NCBI GenBank assembly: GCA_024235215.1
Contig: JACKMU010000002.1
Coordinates: 496,001 to 560,000 of the forward strand
DNA: 64,000 nt
From: Chromatiaceae bacterium
Lineage (GTDB): Bacteria > Pseudomonadota > Gammaproteobacteria > Chromatiales > Chromatiaceae
Direction: 5' to 3'
Both the position numbers and the translations under genes were made by a program. The stretch's first letter is position 1, and every line of letters begins with the position of its first letter. This document shows, one piece after another, positions 1 through 9,237 of the stretch. The notes under the pieces are model-generated. The model saw nothing but the letters and a program-made list of their open reading frames with translations. It was not told where the DNA came from and did not search any database.

Positions 1-422
1 AGGTTGATGGAAGCTCGAATCTTCTTCACCCTTCCCGGTCGCCAGGCCCAGACGGTGGGACTGACGTAGTGGACTGTCGGTATACCCGCAGTTTTAAGAT
101 GCCGTTCCAGGCCAAGATTGAAATCGGGTGCATCCACTCCGATAAACAGATCCGGCGGTTTGGCCAGGAAGTGGCGTTTCAGCCTGTCGCGGATGGAAAG
201 CAGTTCGGGCAGATGACGCAGCACCTCCACCAAACCCATCACCGACAGTCGCTCCATCGGATAGAGGCTGACCATCCCTTCTGCCTCCATTTTAGGGCCG
301 CCGACTCCCTCGAAAGCGACATCGTTGACACGCCTTTTCAACTCACGCATCAGACCGGCGCCAAGCAGGTCACCAGATGGTTCGTTGGCGACGATTCCAA
401 TTCGTAGGGTGCTTTCCCGCAT
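1..422 (-). CDS. lpxB: Lipid-A-disaccharide synthase, N-terminal part (runs off window)
   Basis: LpxB joins UDP-2,3-diacylglucosamine to lipid X, giving the disaccharide core of lipid A at the inner face of the inner membrane. About 140 N-terminal residues are present and the rest lies beyond base 1. The translation begins MRESTLRIGIVANEPSGD and carries the family blocks NEPSGDLLGAGL, GVGGPKMEAEGM, APDFN and HYVSPTVWAWRP. The start is the ATG at 422, because an in-frame TAA sits one codon upstream. It follows lpxA by about 90 bases in the same direction and closes the lpxD-fabZ-lpxA-lpxB row. Identity is secure; only completeness is unknown. Confidence 0.95.
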   Translation of the reverse strand, partial: MRESTLRIGIVANEPSGDLLGAGLMRELKRRVNDVAFEGVGGPKMEAEGMVSLYPMERLSVMGLVEVLRHLPELLSIRDRLKRHFLAKPPDLFIGVDAPDFNLGLERHLKTAGIPTVHYVSPTVWAWRPGRVKKIRASIN

Positions 423-511
423 GGGTTAATCGACTCAAAATCAGCCGTTGGATAGGTTCAGTTGTGAAATGGCGGACCATGTTGATGCTGATCGGCCGAT
501 TCGCGCTGTAC

Positions 512-1282
512 TCAGCGAACGATACTGCGGGAACGACTCTCCACAAACGCGGCAAACATCTCCACGTCCTGAGAATCGACCGCAGACTCTTTGATCAACT
601 CCAGTGCCTTTTCCAGTTGCAGATGACGCAGATAGAGCGTTTTATACGCCTGTTTGATGCGCTGTATCCTGACACTGTCAAAACCACTTCGGCCCAGGCC
701 AATACTGTTGATTCCATGCGGTTTGGCCGGTTGTCCCCCCACCATCAAAAAAGGTGGAACATCCTTGGTGATACTGGCACCCATGGCACAGAAAGCGTGT
801 GACCCTATCCGGCAGAACTGATGCACCATGGTGAAACCACCCAGTTTTGCATGATCATCGATAGTCACATGGCCACCCAGAGATGCGCCATTGGCCATGA
901 TCACATGACTGCCTATCAGGCAATCATGGGCGACATGGATATATGACATGAACAAGTTGTCACTGCCGATTCGGGTGATATTCCCCCCTTGGACCGTTCC
1001 CCGATTGATGGTGACAAACTCGCGAAACACGTTGCGGTCGCCGATCTCCAGGCGGGTCGGTTCACCAGCGTATTTCAGGTCCTGCGGATCCTCGCCGATG
1101 GATGCAAACTGAAAAATCCGGTTTTCTCTGCCAATCTCAGTGGGACCCTTGATCACCGCATGCGCGGCGACGCTAGTTCCGGCGCCAATCTTCACGCCCG
1201 GGCCAATCACACTGAACGGTCCTATCTCGACCCCTTCGTCTATCTCGGCTTTGGGGTCCACTGCTGCACTTGGATCAATCAA
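512..1282 (-). CDS. lpxA: UDP-N-acetylglucosamine acyltransferase, TTG start
   Basis: LpxA transfers a 3-hydroxyacyl chain from ACP to the 3-OH of UDP-GlcNAc, the first step of lipid A synthesis. The protein is a left-handed beta-helix of hexapeptide repeats, with the conserved blocks FQFASIGEDPQDLKYAGEPT, NRGTVQGG and HVAHDC (catalytic His) and the C-terminal alpha-helical tail. The best start is TTG at 1282. It gives M-IDPSAAV, matching the family N-terminus, a length of 256 residues, and a 4-base TTGA overlap with the fabZ stop. An ATG at 1306 in the same frame would add eight residues inside fabZ and is less likely. Confidence 0.95.
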   Translation of the reverse strand: MIDPSAAVDPKAEIDEGVEIGPFSVIGPGVKIGAGTSVAAHAVIKGPTEIGRENRIFQFASIGEDPQDLKYAGEPTRLEIGDRNVFREFVTINRGTVQGGNITRIGSDNLFMSYIHVAHDCLIGSHVIMANGASLGGHVTIDDHAKLGGFTMVHQFCRIGSHAFCAMGASITKDVPPFLMVGGQPAKPHGINSIGLGRSGFDSVRIQRIKQAYKTLYLRHLQLEKALELIKESAVDSQDVEMFAAFVESRSRSIVR

Positions 1283-1728
1283 GCGGCAAAATCCCTGGCT
1301 GTACACATGATTTCGGCGGTGGCTGCCACTGCTCCGTCCACCTTGGCACTGCCAGTGTAGAAGCCGATACCACGCTTCATCGATTTTTGGTGCATTTCGA
1401 TAACCAATTGGTCACCCGGTTCGACCAGCCGTTTGAAACGTGCCTTGTCGATACCGACAAAAAGGTAAATCGAAGTTTTACTCACAGTTTCCGGATTGGA
1501 TTCCATCGCCAGCAGGCCGGTTGCCTGCGCCATCGCCTCAACGATCAGTACACCCGGCATCACTGGGCGTATCGGAAAATGCCCATTGAAAAAAGGTTCG
1601 TTGTAGGTGACATTCTTGGTCGCCAGAATACGCTGATGTGCTTCGACTTCCAGCACCCTGTCTATCAACAGAAAAGGATATCGGTGCGGAAGCAGGCTCA
1701 GCACCTTATGGATGTCCATCACTATCAA
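1279..1728 (-). CDS. fabZ: 3-hydroxyacyl-ACP dehydratase
   Basis: FabZ removes water from 3-hydroxyacyl-ACP in type II fatty-acid synthesis and competes with LpxA/LpxD for the same substrate pool. The protein is 149 residues, normal for a hot-dog dehydratase. It shows LLPHRYPFLLIDRV, the active His in NGHFPIRPVMPGV, the active Glu in VEAMAQATG, and FVGIDKARFKR. An internal ATG three codons in (MDIHKVL) is an equally good start. It lies between lpxD and lpxA as in most proteobacteria and overlaps lpxA by four bases, suggesting coupled translation. Confidence 0.96.
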   Translation of the reverse strand: MIVMDIHKVLSLLPHRYPFLLIDRVLEVEAHQRILATKNVTYNEPFFNGHFPIRPVMPGVLIVEAMAQATGLLAMESNPETVSKTSIYLFVGIDKARFKRLVEPGDQLVIEMHQKSMKRGIGFYTGSAKVDGAVAATAEIMCTARDFAA

Positions 1729-1791
1729 AGTTCTACTCCCGGATTCGGAACGGAAACCTCAGGTACCCAGTAGTGTAGGGTACGAGCCCTC

Positions 1792-2832
1792 TCAGCCGGG
1801 TCTATGCTCAATCCCCAGCGCCTCGAGTTGCTTCTCCAAGGCTCTGAGGCGCTGCATCATATCATCCATACGCCGGATTCGGGCAATGGTTTTACGCCAT
1901 TCGCTGTTGCTTACCGCCGGCAGGTTGCCGCTATAGTAGCCGGGCTCGGAAAAAGAACGCGTCACCAGCGTCTGCCCGGAGAAGTGCACATTGTCGCCTA
2001 TTTCCAAGTGGCCCGCCAAGCCCACACCACCGCCCAAAGTACAGTTCCTTCCCACTTTGGTTGAGCCCGCAATACCGGCACAGCCGGCAATGGCGGTGTT
2101 TTCACCAATCTCAACGTTGTGCGCAATCTGTATCTGGTTGTCGAGCTTGACCCCATCGGCTATGACCGTATCTTTGATGGTGCCACAGTCGATGGTCGTA
2201 TTGGCACCAATCTCTACATCATTGCCGATGGTGACACCCCCGAGTTGGGGCACTTTCACCCACTTGCCCCGGTCATTTGCCAAGCCAAATCCCTCACTTC
2301 CGATCACCGCCCCCGGTTGAATCAGCGCCCGCTCTCCGATAGTGACACCAGCGCAGAGTGTGACTTGGGCGACCAGCCTGCTATCCCGACCGATCGAACA
2401 GCCGCCGCCAACCACGCAACCCGGCCCGATAAACACCCCCGGCGCAATGCTGACCCCAACCTCGATCACGCTGCAAGGCCCGATATAGACCCCTTCCGCA
2501 ATGCTACACTGATCCGCTACCACTGCTGAGGGATGAATTCCTGGTTGAAAAGGTGGCTGTGGATGGAGAATATCCGCGATGCGCGCATAGCAAAGATAGG
2601 GGTTATCACTTATCAGTGCACTTATCGGTGACCGCTCCGCCAGCTCCGGGGAGAGTATGACCGCCGATGCAGCAGTTTCCGCGAGATACTTGATGTAGCG
2701 GCTATTGGCAAGAAAACTAATTGCACCAATACCGGCACTCTGCAGCTGATCTACCCGGTCAATCTCACAGTTTGCATCCCCTACCAGCCTGGCACCCACC
2801 CGCTCTGCCAGATCACCCAATCGATAGCCCAA
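1792..2832 (-). CDS. lpxD: UDP-3-O-acylglucosamine N-acyltransferase
   Basis: LpxD adds the N-linked 3-hydroxyacyl chain to UDP-3-O-acylglucosamine, the third step of lipid A synthesis. At 346 residues it has the usual length. The N-terminal uridine-binding domain (about 1-100, with ISFLANSRYIKYL) is followed by hexapeptide repeats from about residue 100 to 310. The catalytic His lies in NQIQIAHNVEIGE. A C-terminal helix (RIRRMDDMMQRLRALEKQLEAL) ends the protein, as in E. coli. It is 18 bases downstream of the skp homologue and about 60 bases upstream of fabZ, on one probable transcript. Confidence 0.95.
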   Translation of the reverse strand: MGYRLGDLAERVGARLVGDANCEIDRVDQLQSAGIGAISFLANSRYIKYLAETAASAVILSPELAERSPISALISDNPYLCYARIADILHPQPPFQPGIHPSAVVADQCSIAEGVYIGPCSVIEVGVSIAPGVFIGPGCVVGGGCSIGRDSRLVAQVTLCAGVTIGERALIQPGAVIGSEGFGLANDRGKWVKVPQLGGVTIGNDVEIGANTTIDCGTIKDTVIADGVKLDNQIQIAHNVEIGENTAIAGCAGIAGSTKVGRNCTLGGGVGLAGHLEIGDNVHFSGQTLVTRSFSEPGYYSGNLPAVSNSEWRKTIARIRRMDDMMQRLRALEKQLEALGIEHRPG

Positions 2833-2850
2833 TGTAAGGCTCCGTGGCGC

Positions 2851-3357
2851 TTATCTGGCTTGTCTTCTCAACCGATCCAACACCTTGTCTGTCAGATTCA
2901 CCCGGCCGCTGGCATAAACCGCATTGTCCAGAATCAGGTCGATATTCTCGTCCTTTCCGAGTTGATGAATCACCTCGGTCAATACACGCCGTAATTTCTG
3001 CGACTCTTCGTTGCGTCGCAGATTGAGGTCTTCCCGAAACTCATCGCTTGCCGACTTCAACTGACGACGACGGGTACGAATATCCTGCTCCAGCCGATCC
3101 TGTTCCGATTGACTCATTACCGCACCGTCACGGGAGAGCTTGTCGGTCAGTTTTTTCAGCTGCTTCTGCATATCCAGCAACTCCTCACTGCGCCGCTTGA
3201 ATTCAGTGTCGAGTTGTCTTCTGAGCGCTTCAGCCTGAGGGGACTCCTCAAGCAGTTTGCTGACGTCCACCACGCCAATTTTGACATCCGCTGCGTTGGC
3301 GACACTCACGACAGCGAGCAATCCGACGAAGACCAGACCCAACAGAGAGGTTTTCAA
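2851..3357 (-). CDS. skp: Periplasmic chaperone Skp/OmpH
   Basis: Skp holds unfolded outer-membrane proteins in the periplasm and passes them to the Bam complex. The 168-residue protein begins with a signal peptide (MKTSLLGLVFVGLLAVVSVANA, cleavage after ANA). The mature start KIGVVDVSKLLEESPQ is followed by a long charged coiled coil (about residues 45-120) that forms the tentacle arms, and ends with IDLILDNAVYASGRVNLTDKVL. It sits between bamA and lpxD in the conserved order. In many gammaproteobacteria this cluster answers to sigma-E; no such promoter was identified here. Confidence 0.93.
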   Translation of the reverse strand: MKTSLLGLVFVGLLAVVSVANAADVKIGVVDVSKLLEESPQAEALRRQLDTEFKRRSEELLDMQKQLKKLTDKLSRDGAVMSQSEQDRLEQDIRTRRRQLKSASDEFREDLNLRRNEESQKLRRVLTEVIHQLGKDENIDLILDNAVYASGRVNLTDKVLDRLRRQAR

Positions 3358-3377
3358 GATATTTCTCCAAAATAATT

Positions 3378-5675
3378 TTAAAAAGCAGATCCAAAAGCGA
3401 ACTGGAAGATTTCTGTTTCATCATCCGATTCGGCGTTCAAAGGAATACCAAAGCTGATGCCAAAAGCACCGAATGGGGAGAGCCAGAACCCGGATACTCC
3501 CGTTGAGTAGCGGATTTCACCCAATTCAACACTGGTATCGGTGATATCGTAAACATTACCGGCGTCCACGAAAAGCCCGAGTCGGATCGATTTCTCCATC
3601 AATTTGAAGGGTGCCGGAAACAGCACTTCGATATTTCCAGTCAGTTTCAGGTTACCACCCAATGGTTCGTCCTGACTGTCCCTTGGTCCAAGACTGAAAT
3701 CCTTGAATCCCCTGACCGTCTTGCGACCGCCCGCAAAGAAATTCTCCCAGGGTGGCAGTTTAGTGGTACTGCCATAAGAGTCGCCGTAGCCGAAATCTCC
3801 CTCGAGTGCCAGGGTAAAGGTGTTACTCAGCGGAATATAGTATTTATTGGTATAGGTGAATTTGTAATATTCCAGATCGCTTCCGGGGATGGAGACGCTG
3901 CCAGCAACACGTTGGTAACCCCCTTCGGTCGGCATCAGCGCCGAATCGCGGGAGTCGTGCGACCAGCTCAGGCCGGCATTCAGGCTGATCGAGTCACGGC
4001 CATTCTCATCCTGATACTCCTTTAGCTCAACCGATGGATCATCGCCCAGCTTGAAAGTCGTGGAGTCCAGGTCCAATGTGAACAGCAAGCGGTCCGTTTC
4101 GCTGGTGGGCAGACCGAAATTCACCCCGGCGACAAAACTGTCGATCAGGTAGCGCGCGGTATCCACCTCTTCGAAATCGGTCGCTTTGTAGCTGAGGTTA
4201 AAACCACGACTGATACCATCCACGGTGTAGTAGGGGTTGGTATATGCCAACGAGTAGATTGTGTTCGCACTACTGGTATTCAGCGCGGCGGACACCCGTT
4301 TACCGGTGCCGAGGAAGTTGTTCTGCGAGATACTGGCATTGAATATCGCCCCCTGCGACTGAGAAAAACCGATACCCGCGCCGAGACTGCCCATCGGTTT
4401 TTCTGTCACCCTGACATTGACATCCACCTGATCGGTCGAACCCGGCACAGCAGGCGTCTCAACATGTACCTCTTCAAAATAGTCGAGTCGCTGCAGTCGC
4501 TTCTTGGACTCTTTCACCTGGGCGGCGGAAAACCAGGCCGACTCCATCTGCCGCATCTCCCTGCGCAGCACCTCGTCGCGGGTCTCATTGTTACCACCCA
4601 TGTTGACTCGACGGACATAGACCCGTTTCCCAGGATCGACAAAAAAAGTGATGTCAATCTCTTTGCTCGCCTCATCGATATCAGGAATGCTGTTTACGTT
4701 GGCAAATGCATAACCCAGATCTCCCAGCATCTCGGTTACCCGCTCGGTACTTTCCAGCACCAGTTTTCTGGAAAATTCAGTTCCGCGTTTCAATCGGATC
4801 AGCGGATAGAACTCCTCAGGTTGCGCCGCCAACTCCCCGGTCAGCTTGATGTCCCGAATGGTATAGACGCTACCCTCTGTCAGGTTGATCGTGATGTAAA
4901 TATCCTGTTTGTTGGGAGTAATCGTGACCTGGGTTGAATTGATCTTGAAGTTGATGAACCCCCTGTCCAGGTAGTAGGAGCGCAGTTTCTCCAGGTCACC
5001 CGACAGCTTCTGCTTGGAATACTGATCATTTTTGGAGATAAACGAGAGAAAATTCGGGGAACTCAATTCGAACTGATCAAGCAACTCCTCTTCATCGATC
5101 GCCTGGTTGCCGACGATATTGATCTTTTTGATCCTTGCGGTCACCCCTTCGCGAACATCGATGGTGATAGCCACCCGATTGCGCTCCAACGGGACCACTT
5201 CCGTCTTCACCTCAACCGCGTATTTACCCAGATTGTAGAACAGCCGCTGCAACTCCTGCTCGATCTGATCCAGCAGAAAACGGTTCAGCACCCTTCCTTC
5301 TGCAAGTCCTATGTCCTTGAGCGAGGTCAACAGCTGATCGGTTTCCAGAGATTTGTTTCCGGATATCTCGATTTTCGCGATTGCCGGACGCTCGCTGACG
5401 GAAACGATGAGAACTCCGCCTTCCCGCTCCAGCCTGACGTCCTTGAAAAAGCCGGTTTTATAGAGCTCCCGAATGATGCCCGCGGTATCCTCGGGCGTGA
5501 TTCGCTGCCCTATTCTCACCGGAAGATAGTTGAACACTGTGCCCGCAGAGATCCGCTGCAGCCCTTCGATACGGATATCGGTCACCTCCATCGATTCCAA
5601 CGCGTAGGGTGGCGTCGGGGTAATGGCGCAAAGCAGAAGAAGTACAAATAGGCTATATCGGGATATTTTATTCAT
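3378..5675 (-). CDS. bamA: Outer-membrane protein assembly factor BamA
   Basis: BamA is the central pore of the machine that inserts beta-barrel proteins into the outer membrane. I chose the ATG at 5675 (MNKISRYSLFVLLLLC), which gives 765 residues with a clear signal peptide; the frame stays open 12 codons further upstream. Five POTRA domains fill roughly residues 25-420, from VTDIRIEGLQRISAGTVFNY onward. The C-terminal barrel carries the VRGF motif (TVRGFKDFSLGPRD) in loop 6 and ends in a Phe, the usual outer-membrane targeting signal. It lies between rseP and skp. Confidence 0.96.
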   Translation of the reverse strand: MNKISRYSLFVLLLLCAITPTPPYALESMEVTDIRIEGLQRISAGTVFNYLPVRIGQRITPEDTAGIIRELYKTGFFKDVRLEREGGVLIVSVSERPAIAKIEISGNKSLETDQLLTSLKDIGLAEGRVLNRFLLDQIEQELQRLFYNLGKYAVEVKTEVVPLERNRVAITIDVREGVTARIKKINIVGNQAIDEEELLDQFELSSPNFLSFISKNDQYSKQKLSGDLEKLRSYYLDRGFINFKINSTQVTITPNKQDIYITINLTEGSVYTIRDIKLTGELAAQPEEFYPLIRLKRGTEFSRKLVLESTERVTEMLGDLGYAFANVNSIPDIDEASKEIDITFFVDPGKRVYVRRVNMGGNNETRDEVLRREMRQMESAWFSAAQVKESKKRLQRLDYFEEVHVETPAVPGSTDQVDVNVRVTEKPMGSLGAGIGFSQSQGAIFNASISQNNFLGTGKRVSAALNTSSANTIYSLAYTNPYYTVDGISRGFNLSYKATDFEEVDTARYLIDSFVAGVNFGLPTSETDRLLFTLDLDSTTFKLGDDPSVELKEYQDENGRDSISLNAGLSWSHDSRDSALMPTEGGYQRVAGSVSIPGSDLEYYKFTYTNKYYIPLSNTFTLALEGDFGYGDSYGSTTKLPPWENFFAGGRKTVRGFKDFSLGPRDSQDEPLGGNLKLTGNIEVLFPAPFKLMEKSIRLGLFVDAGNVYDITDTSVELGEIRYSTGVSGFWLSPFGAFGISFGIPLNAESDDETEIFQFAFGSAF

Positions 5676-5813
5676 TATTCGGGAACAATCAGTTGCTTTA
5701 ATACCGGACATCCAAATCGACCAATATCGTCAGTCCCGCCATTGCAGCCACGACAGTGATAACGTCGTTAAGCCGCACTCTGCAAGTGCGCAAGTATAAA
5801 TAAACTTTGGAAG

Positions 5814-7178
5814 CTAGCCCAGCAGGCGAGTGATATCAATGTAGAACGCCAGCAACATCACGGCCAGCAGTACGGCCATTCCGATACGCTGCCCTTGAAT
5901 CTGGAACTCCTCGGAGAGCGGCCCTCCCTTCAACGCCTCGACCAGAAAATAGAGCAGATGCCCCCCATCCAGCATCGGTACCGGCAACAGATTCAGCACC
6001 CCGAGACTGATGCTGACCAGAGCCAGAAATTTGAGAAAATAGATAACCCCGTAACTGGCTGTTTTACCCGCAGTCTGAGCAATGGAGATTGGCCCACTCA
6101 GATTCTCCACGGATGCTTTACCCACCACCATTCTACCAAGCATCCGCAACATGAAGAGCGACATATCCCAGGTCTTATAGAGCGACGCTCCTATTGCTTC
6201 GACTGGTCCAAGACGGAACTCACTTCGGTATTCATCATACAACCCTTCAGGAATATCCACCCCGGCCCCGATTCGGCCAACCCGCTTTCCGTCCGCTTCG
6301 ACGGTGCCGACGAGCAATTGCAGTTCGAGCCGCTGCCCGTCACGCTCAACCTCCAGCAACACCGGTTTCCCCGGACTGTTACGGATGACCGCGACCAACT
6401 GAGACCAACTCTCTACCGGATCAGCATCTATACTCAAAACCAAATCCGCTGGCTTCAGACCAGCCAGATCGGCAGACTCTCCAGGCACTATCTCGCCGAG
6501 CAACGGTGGTACGTTCGGGCGTTTGGGAGTAAGCCCAAGCCCTTCCAGCACATTACCCCGATCACTCAGTGCGGCCAGCTTCTCTCCTGCGAGTACCCTT
6601 ACCTGCGGATAGCCATCCCGGTCCAGAACTTGAACCGATAGGTCCCTTCCCTCGATGCCTTCGCGCAGGAGTGCATAAACGGCCGCTTCCCAACTGGTTA
6701 TCTTGCGATCGGCGATAGCCAGCAGTTCATCTTCGGTCTGAAATCCAGCGTCTTCCGCGACGGAGCCTTCGGCCACTGCACCGACCCAGGGTCGCGAACC
6801 GCTCTCACCGGAGACCATAATCAGCCAGAATGCCAGGATGGCGAACAAAAAGTTGGCTACCGGGCCAGCCAGTACAATGGCTGTGCGCGTCCTGAGCGAT
6901 TGACGATTGAATGCCCGTCCGAGTTCCCGTTCCGCAACTTCCCCTTCGCGCTCATCCAGCATTTTCACGTAGCCACCCAGCGGAATAGCTGCGACTACGT
7001 ACTCCGTCGCATCAATCCTGCCGATCCTCTTCCAGATCGGCGTGCCGAATCCGACGGAAAAGCGAAGCACCTTGACACCAAGTCTGCGCGCAACCCAGAA
7101 ATGGCCGAACTCATGAACGGTGATCAGTATACCAATCGCCAGGATGAAGGAGACTATGGTGAAAAGCAGCGATTCCAT
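5814..7178 (-). CDS. rseP: Site-2 zinc metalloprotease RseP
   Basis: RseP is an inner-membrane protease that cuts the anti-sigma factor RseA to release sigma-E under envelope stress. It has 454 residues, the normal length. The zinc motif HEFGH is in the first membrane segment (residues 22-26). Two PDZ domains fill the periplasmic middle (PWVGAVAEGSVAEDAG and PLLGEIVPGESADLAG). The second metal motif, LPVPMLDGGH, is near residue 400, followed by the last membrane helices. It lies directly downstream of dxr, with a 30-base gap. Confidence 0.96.
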   Translation of the reverse strand: MESLLFTIVSFILAIGILITVHEFGHFWVARRLGVKVLRFSVGFGTPIWKRIGRIDATEYVVAAIPLGGYVKMLDEREGEVAERELGRAFNRQSLRTRTAIVLAGPVANFLFAILAFWLIMVSGESGSRPWVGAVAEGSVAEDAGFQTEDELLAIADRKITSWEAAVYALLREGIEGRDLSVQVLDRDGYPQVRVLAGEKLAALSDRGNVLEGLGLTPKRPNVPPLLGEIVPGESADLAGLKPADLVLSIDADPVESWSQLVAVIRNSPGKPVLLEVERDGQRLELQLLVGTVEADGKRVGRIGAGVDIPEGLYDEYRSEFRLGPVEAIGASLYKTWDMSLFMLRMLGRMVVGKASVENLSGPISIAQTAGKTASYGVIYFLKFLALVSISLGVLNLLPVPMLDGGHLLYFLVEALKGGPLSEEFQIQGQRIGMAVLLAVMLLAFYIDITRLLG

Positions 7179-7208
7179 GACTATTTTAGTGGCGGGATGC
7201 GTGCTAAC

Positions 7209-8387
7209 TCAGACCAGTGTGCGCGCTATTTGTTCCGCCTGCCGGCGCGCCTCGCTGTCGATCTCCAGCAATTCAGTCAGGGTCGAAAAGCCGGTCGGTG
7301 GGATCTGCTCCAGGGTACGTTCCACCACTTCAGGAATAGCAGTGTAGCTCATACGTCGCTGCAGGAAGGTGGCAACCGCCACTTCGTTGGCTGCATTCAA
7401 TACCGCAGGTGCGCTTCTCCCCGCGGTGATCGACTGATAGGCGAGTCTCAGGCAGGGAAAACGGGTCAAATCGGGCTGCTCGAAATCCAGCCGTGCGACA
7501 GCACACAGATCCAGGCTCGCCACACCCGACTCGATGCGCTCCGGCCAAGCCAGCGCATGGGCGATCGGGGTACGCATATCTGGATTCCCCAACTGGGCCA
7601 GTACCGAGCCATCGACATACTCCACCAACGAATGAATCACGCTCTGCGGATGCACCACTACGTCGATCCGGTCGGCTTCTGTATTAAACAGCCAGCAGGC
7701 CTCGATAACTTCCAACCCCTTGTTCATCATAGTCGCTGAATCGACCGATATCTTGCGGCCCATAGCCCAGTTGGGGTGAGCGCAGGCCTGCTCCGGAGTG
7801 ACGCCCTCCAGTTGTTCCAGTGGAGCAGTGCGAAAAGGTCCGCCTGAAGCAGTCAGCAGAATACGGCGCACTCCAACCGGCACCAGTCCCTCCCTATGCC
7901 TGGGCGGCATGCACTGGAACACCGCATTGTGCTCACTGTCGATCGGTAGCACTTCTGCAGCGTTTGCAACGACCTCCTGCATGAACAGAGAGCCGGCCAC
8001 AACCAGCGCCTCTTTGTTGGCGAGGAGTATCCTTTTACCCGCCCGCGCCGCGGCCAGCACCGGCAACAATCCGGCGGCACCGACGATCGCGGCCATGACG
8101 TAGTCGACACTGTCGAGCGAGGCAATCTCCTGCAGACCCTCGACTCCGCCCAACACCCTGGTGGCAACTCCCCGGCGATGCAGCCGCTGTTTCAGCTCCG
8201 GTACCAGGCTCTGCTCAGCCAGCACCGCATAATCGGGCTGGAATAGCAGGCACTGTTGATACAACTGCTCCAGATTACGGTTGGCGCTGAGCGCCACGAT
8301 ACGATAGAGATCCGGGTGGCGCGCCACCACGTCCAGTGTCGACAGGCCGATGGAACCGGTGGAACCCAATACAGTCAACCCAATCAT
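7209..8387 (-). CDS. dxr: 1-deoxy-D-xylulose-5-phosphate reductoisomerase
   Basis: Dxr (IspC) converts DXP to 2-C-methyl-D-erythritol 4-phosphate with NADPH in the non-mevalonate isoprenoid pathway. The start at 8387 (MIGLTVLGSTGSIG) gives 392 residues, the usual size, and overlaps the cdsA stop in an ATGA arrangement. The NADPH-binding loop is GSTGSIG. Metal and substrate motifs include LLANKEALV, PIDSEHNAVFQ, ASGGPFR and ATMMNKGLEVIEA. The frame is open for a further 83 codons upstream, but that lies inside cdsA and matches nothing. Confidence 0.96.
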   Translation of the reverse strand: MIGLTVLGSTGSIGLSTLDVVARHPDLYRIVALSANRNLEQLYQQCLLFQPDYAVLAEQSLVPELKQRLHRRGVATRVLGGVEGLQEIASLDSVDYVMAAIVGAAGLLPVLAAARAGKRILLANKEALVVAGSLFMQEVVANAAEVLPIDSEHNAVFQCMPPRHREGLVPVGVRRILLTASGGPFRTAPLEQLEGVTPEQACAHPNWAMGRKISVDSATMMNKGLEVIEACWLFNTEADRIDVVVHPQSVIHSLVEYVDGSVLAQLGNPDMRTPIAHALAWPERIESGVASLDLCAVARLDFEQPDLTRFPCLRLAYQSITAGRSAPAVLNAANEVAVATFLQRRMSYTAIPEVVERTLEQIPPTGFSTLTELLEIDSEARRQAEQIARTLV

Positions 8388-9208
8388 CGACTCATTTCCA
8401 GCAACTGCAGGCCGCACAGAAACAGCGGTGAAGCGGCACACAGACTGTCGATCCGGTCGAGCACGCCGCCATGTCCCGGTAGCAGCGTACCGCTGTCTTT
8501 CAGACCCGACTGCCGTTTCAGCAAGCTCTCGAACAGGTCCCCAACTATCGATACCAGGGCAATAACCACCGAGAAGAAAATCAGCATCAGTATTGATCCG
8601 CTCTCCGGTCGCCACCAGAAAAGCACCACCCCACACAGCGCCGCGCCTGCCAACGCACCGTACACCCCCTCCCAGGTCTTTCCAGGACTGATGCGCGGTG
8701 CCAGCTTGATCCGCCCCCAGCGCCGACCGGTAAAGTAGGCGCAGCTATCGGCGACCCAGATCAGAACCAGCAGAAAGAGAACCAGGTAGGGACCGTCCTG
8801 ATACACGCCGTGCACCAGTAGCAGCGACAGCCAGGCCGGTACCAAGACCAGCAGACCCAGTGCAGATTTTTCTATTGTACCCACAGCGGAGGCGCCAATG
8901 GGATGGTAACGCAACAGACTCACCGCGACCAGGCACCAGAAGAGTACTGCCAGCAGCGCAGCCGGAAGTATCAACACTGGATAGGATTGAACAGCAAACG
9001 CCGCCCCAGCCATGCATACGGTCAGAACGGTGAGATAGAGCAGCTTTCCGAACGGTGGAGCTATCCCTGCCAATCGGGTCCATTCATAGCCACCCAACAG
9101 CACCACCAGCGCCAGGATCAACCCCAGCACCACGGTAGATAGCTGCAGCACACCGATAACGACCAACGGAATCAGAACCAGTGCGGTGACTAATCGCTGC
9201 AGCAGCAC
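8384..9208 (-). CDS. cdsA: Phosphatidate cytidylyltransferase (CDP-diglyceride synthase)
   Basis: CdsA makes CDP-diacylglycerol from CTP and phosphatidic acid, the branch point to all membrane phospholipids. The 274-residue protein is almost entirely membrane segments (about eight). It carries the family signature near the C-terminus: SIVGDLFESLLKR, then GLKDSGTLLPGHGG and VLDRIDSL, which contain the catalytic Asp and Lys residues. It overlaps dxr by four bases and follows uppS by about 30 bases, so the block is probably co-transcribed. Confidence 0.95.
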   Translation of the reverse strand: MLLQRLVTALVLIPLVVIGVLQLSTVVLGLILALVVLLGGYEWTRLAGIAPPFGKLLYLTVLTVCMAGAAFAVQSYPVLILPAALLAVLFWCLVAVSLLRYHPIGASAVGTIEKSALGLLVLVPAWLSLLLVHGVYQDGPYLVLFLLVLIWVADSCAYFTGRRWGRIKLAPRISPGKTWEGVYGALAGAALCGVVLFWWRPESGSILMLIFFSVVIALVSIVGDLFESLLKRQSGLKDSGTLLPGHGGVLDRIDSLCAASPLFLCGLQLLEMSR

Positions 9209-9237
9209 TGTTCTACTCCATCACCGCGACGCGAAAG

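Noticed and set aside
8388..8636. 83-codon N-terminal extension of dxr
   Set aside because: It lies within cdsA in another frame, and Dxr family sequence begins exactly at the ATG at 8387.
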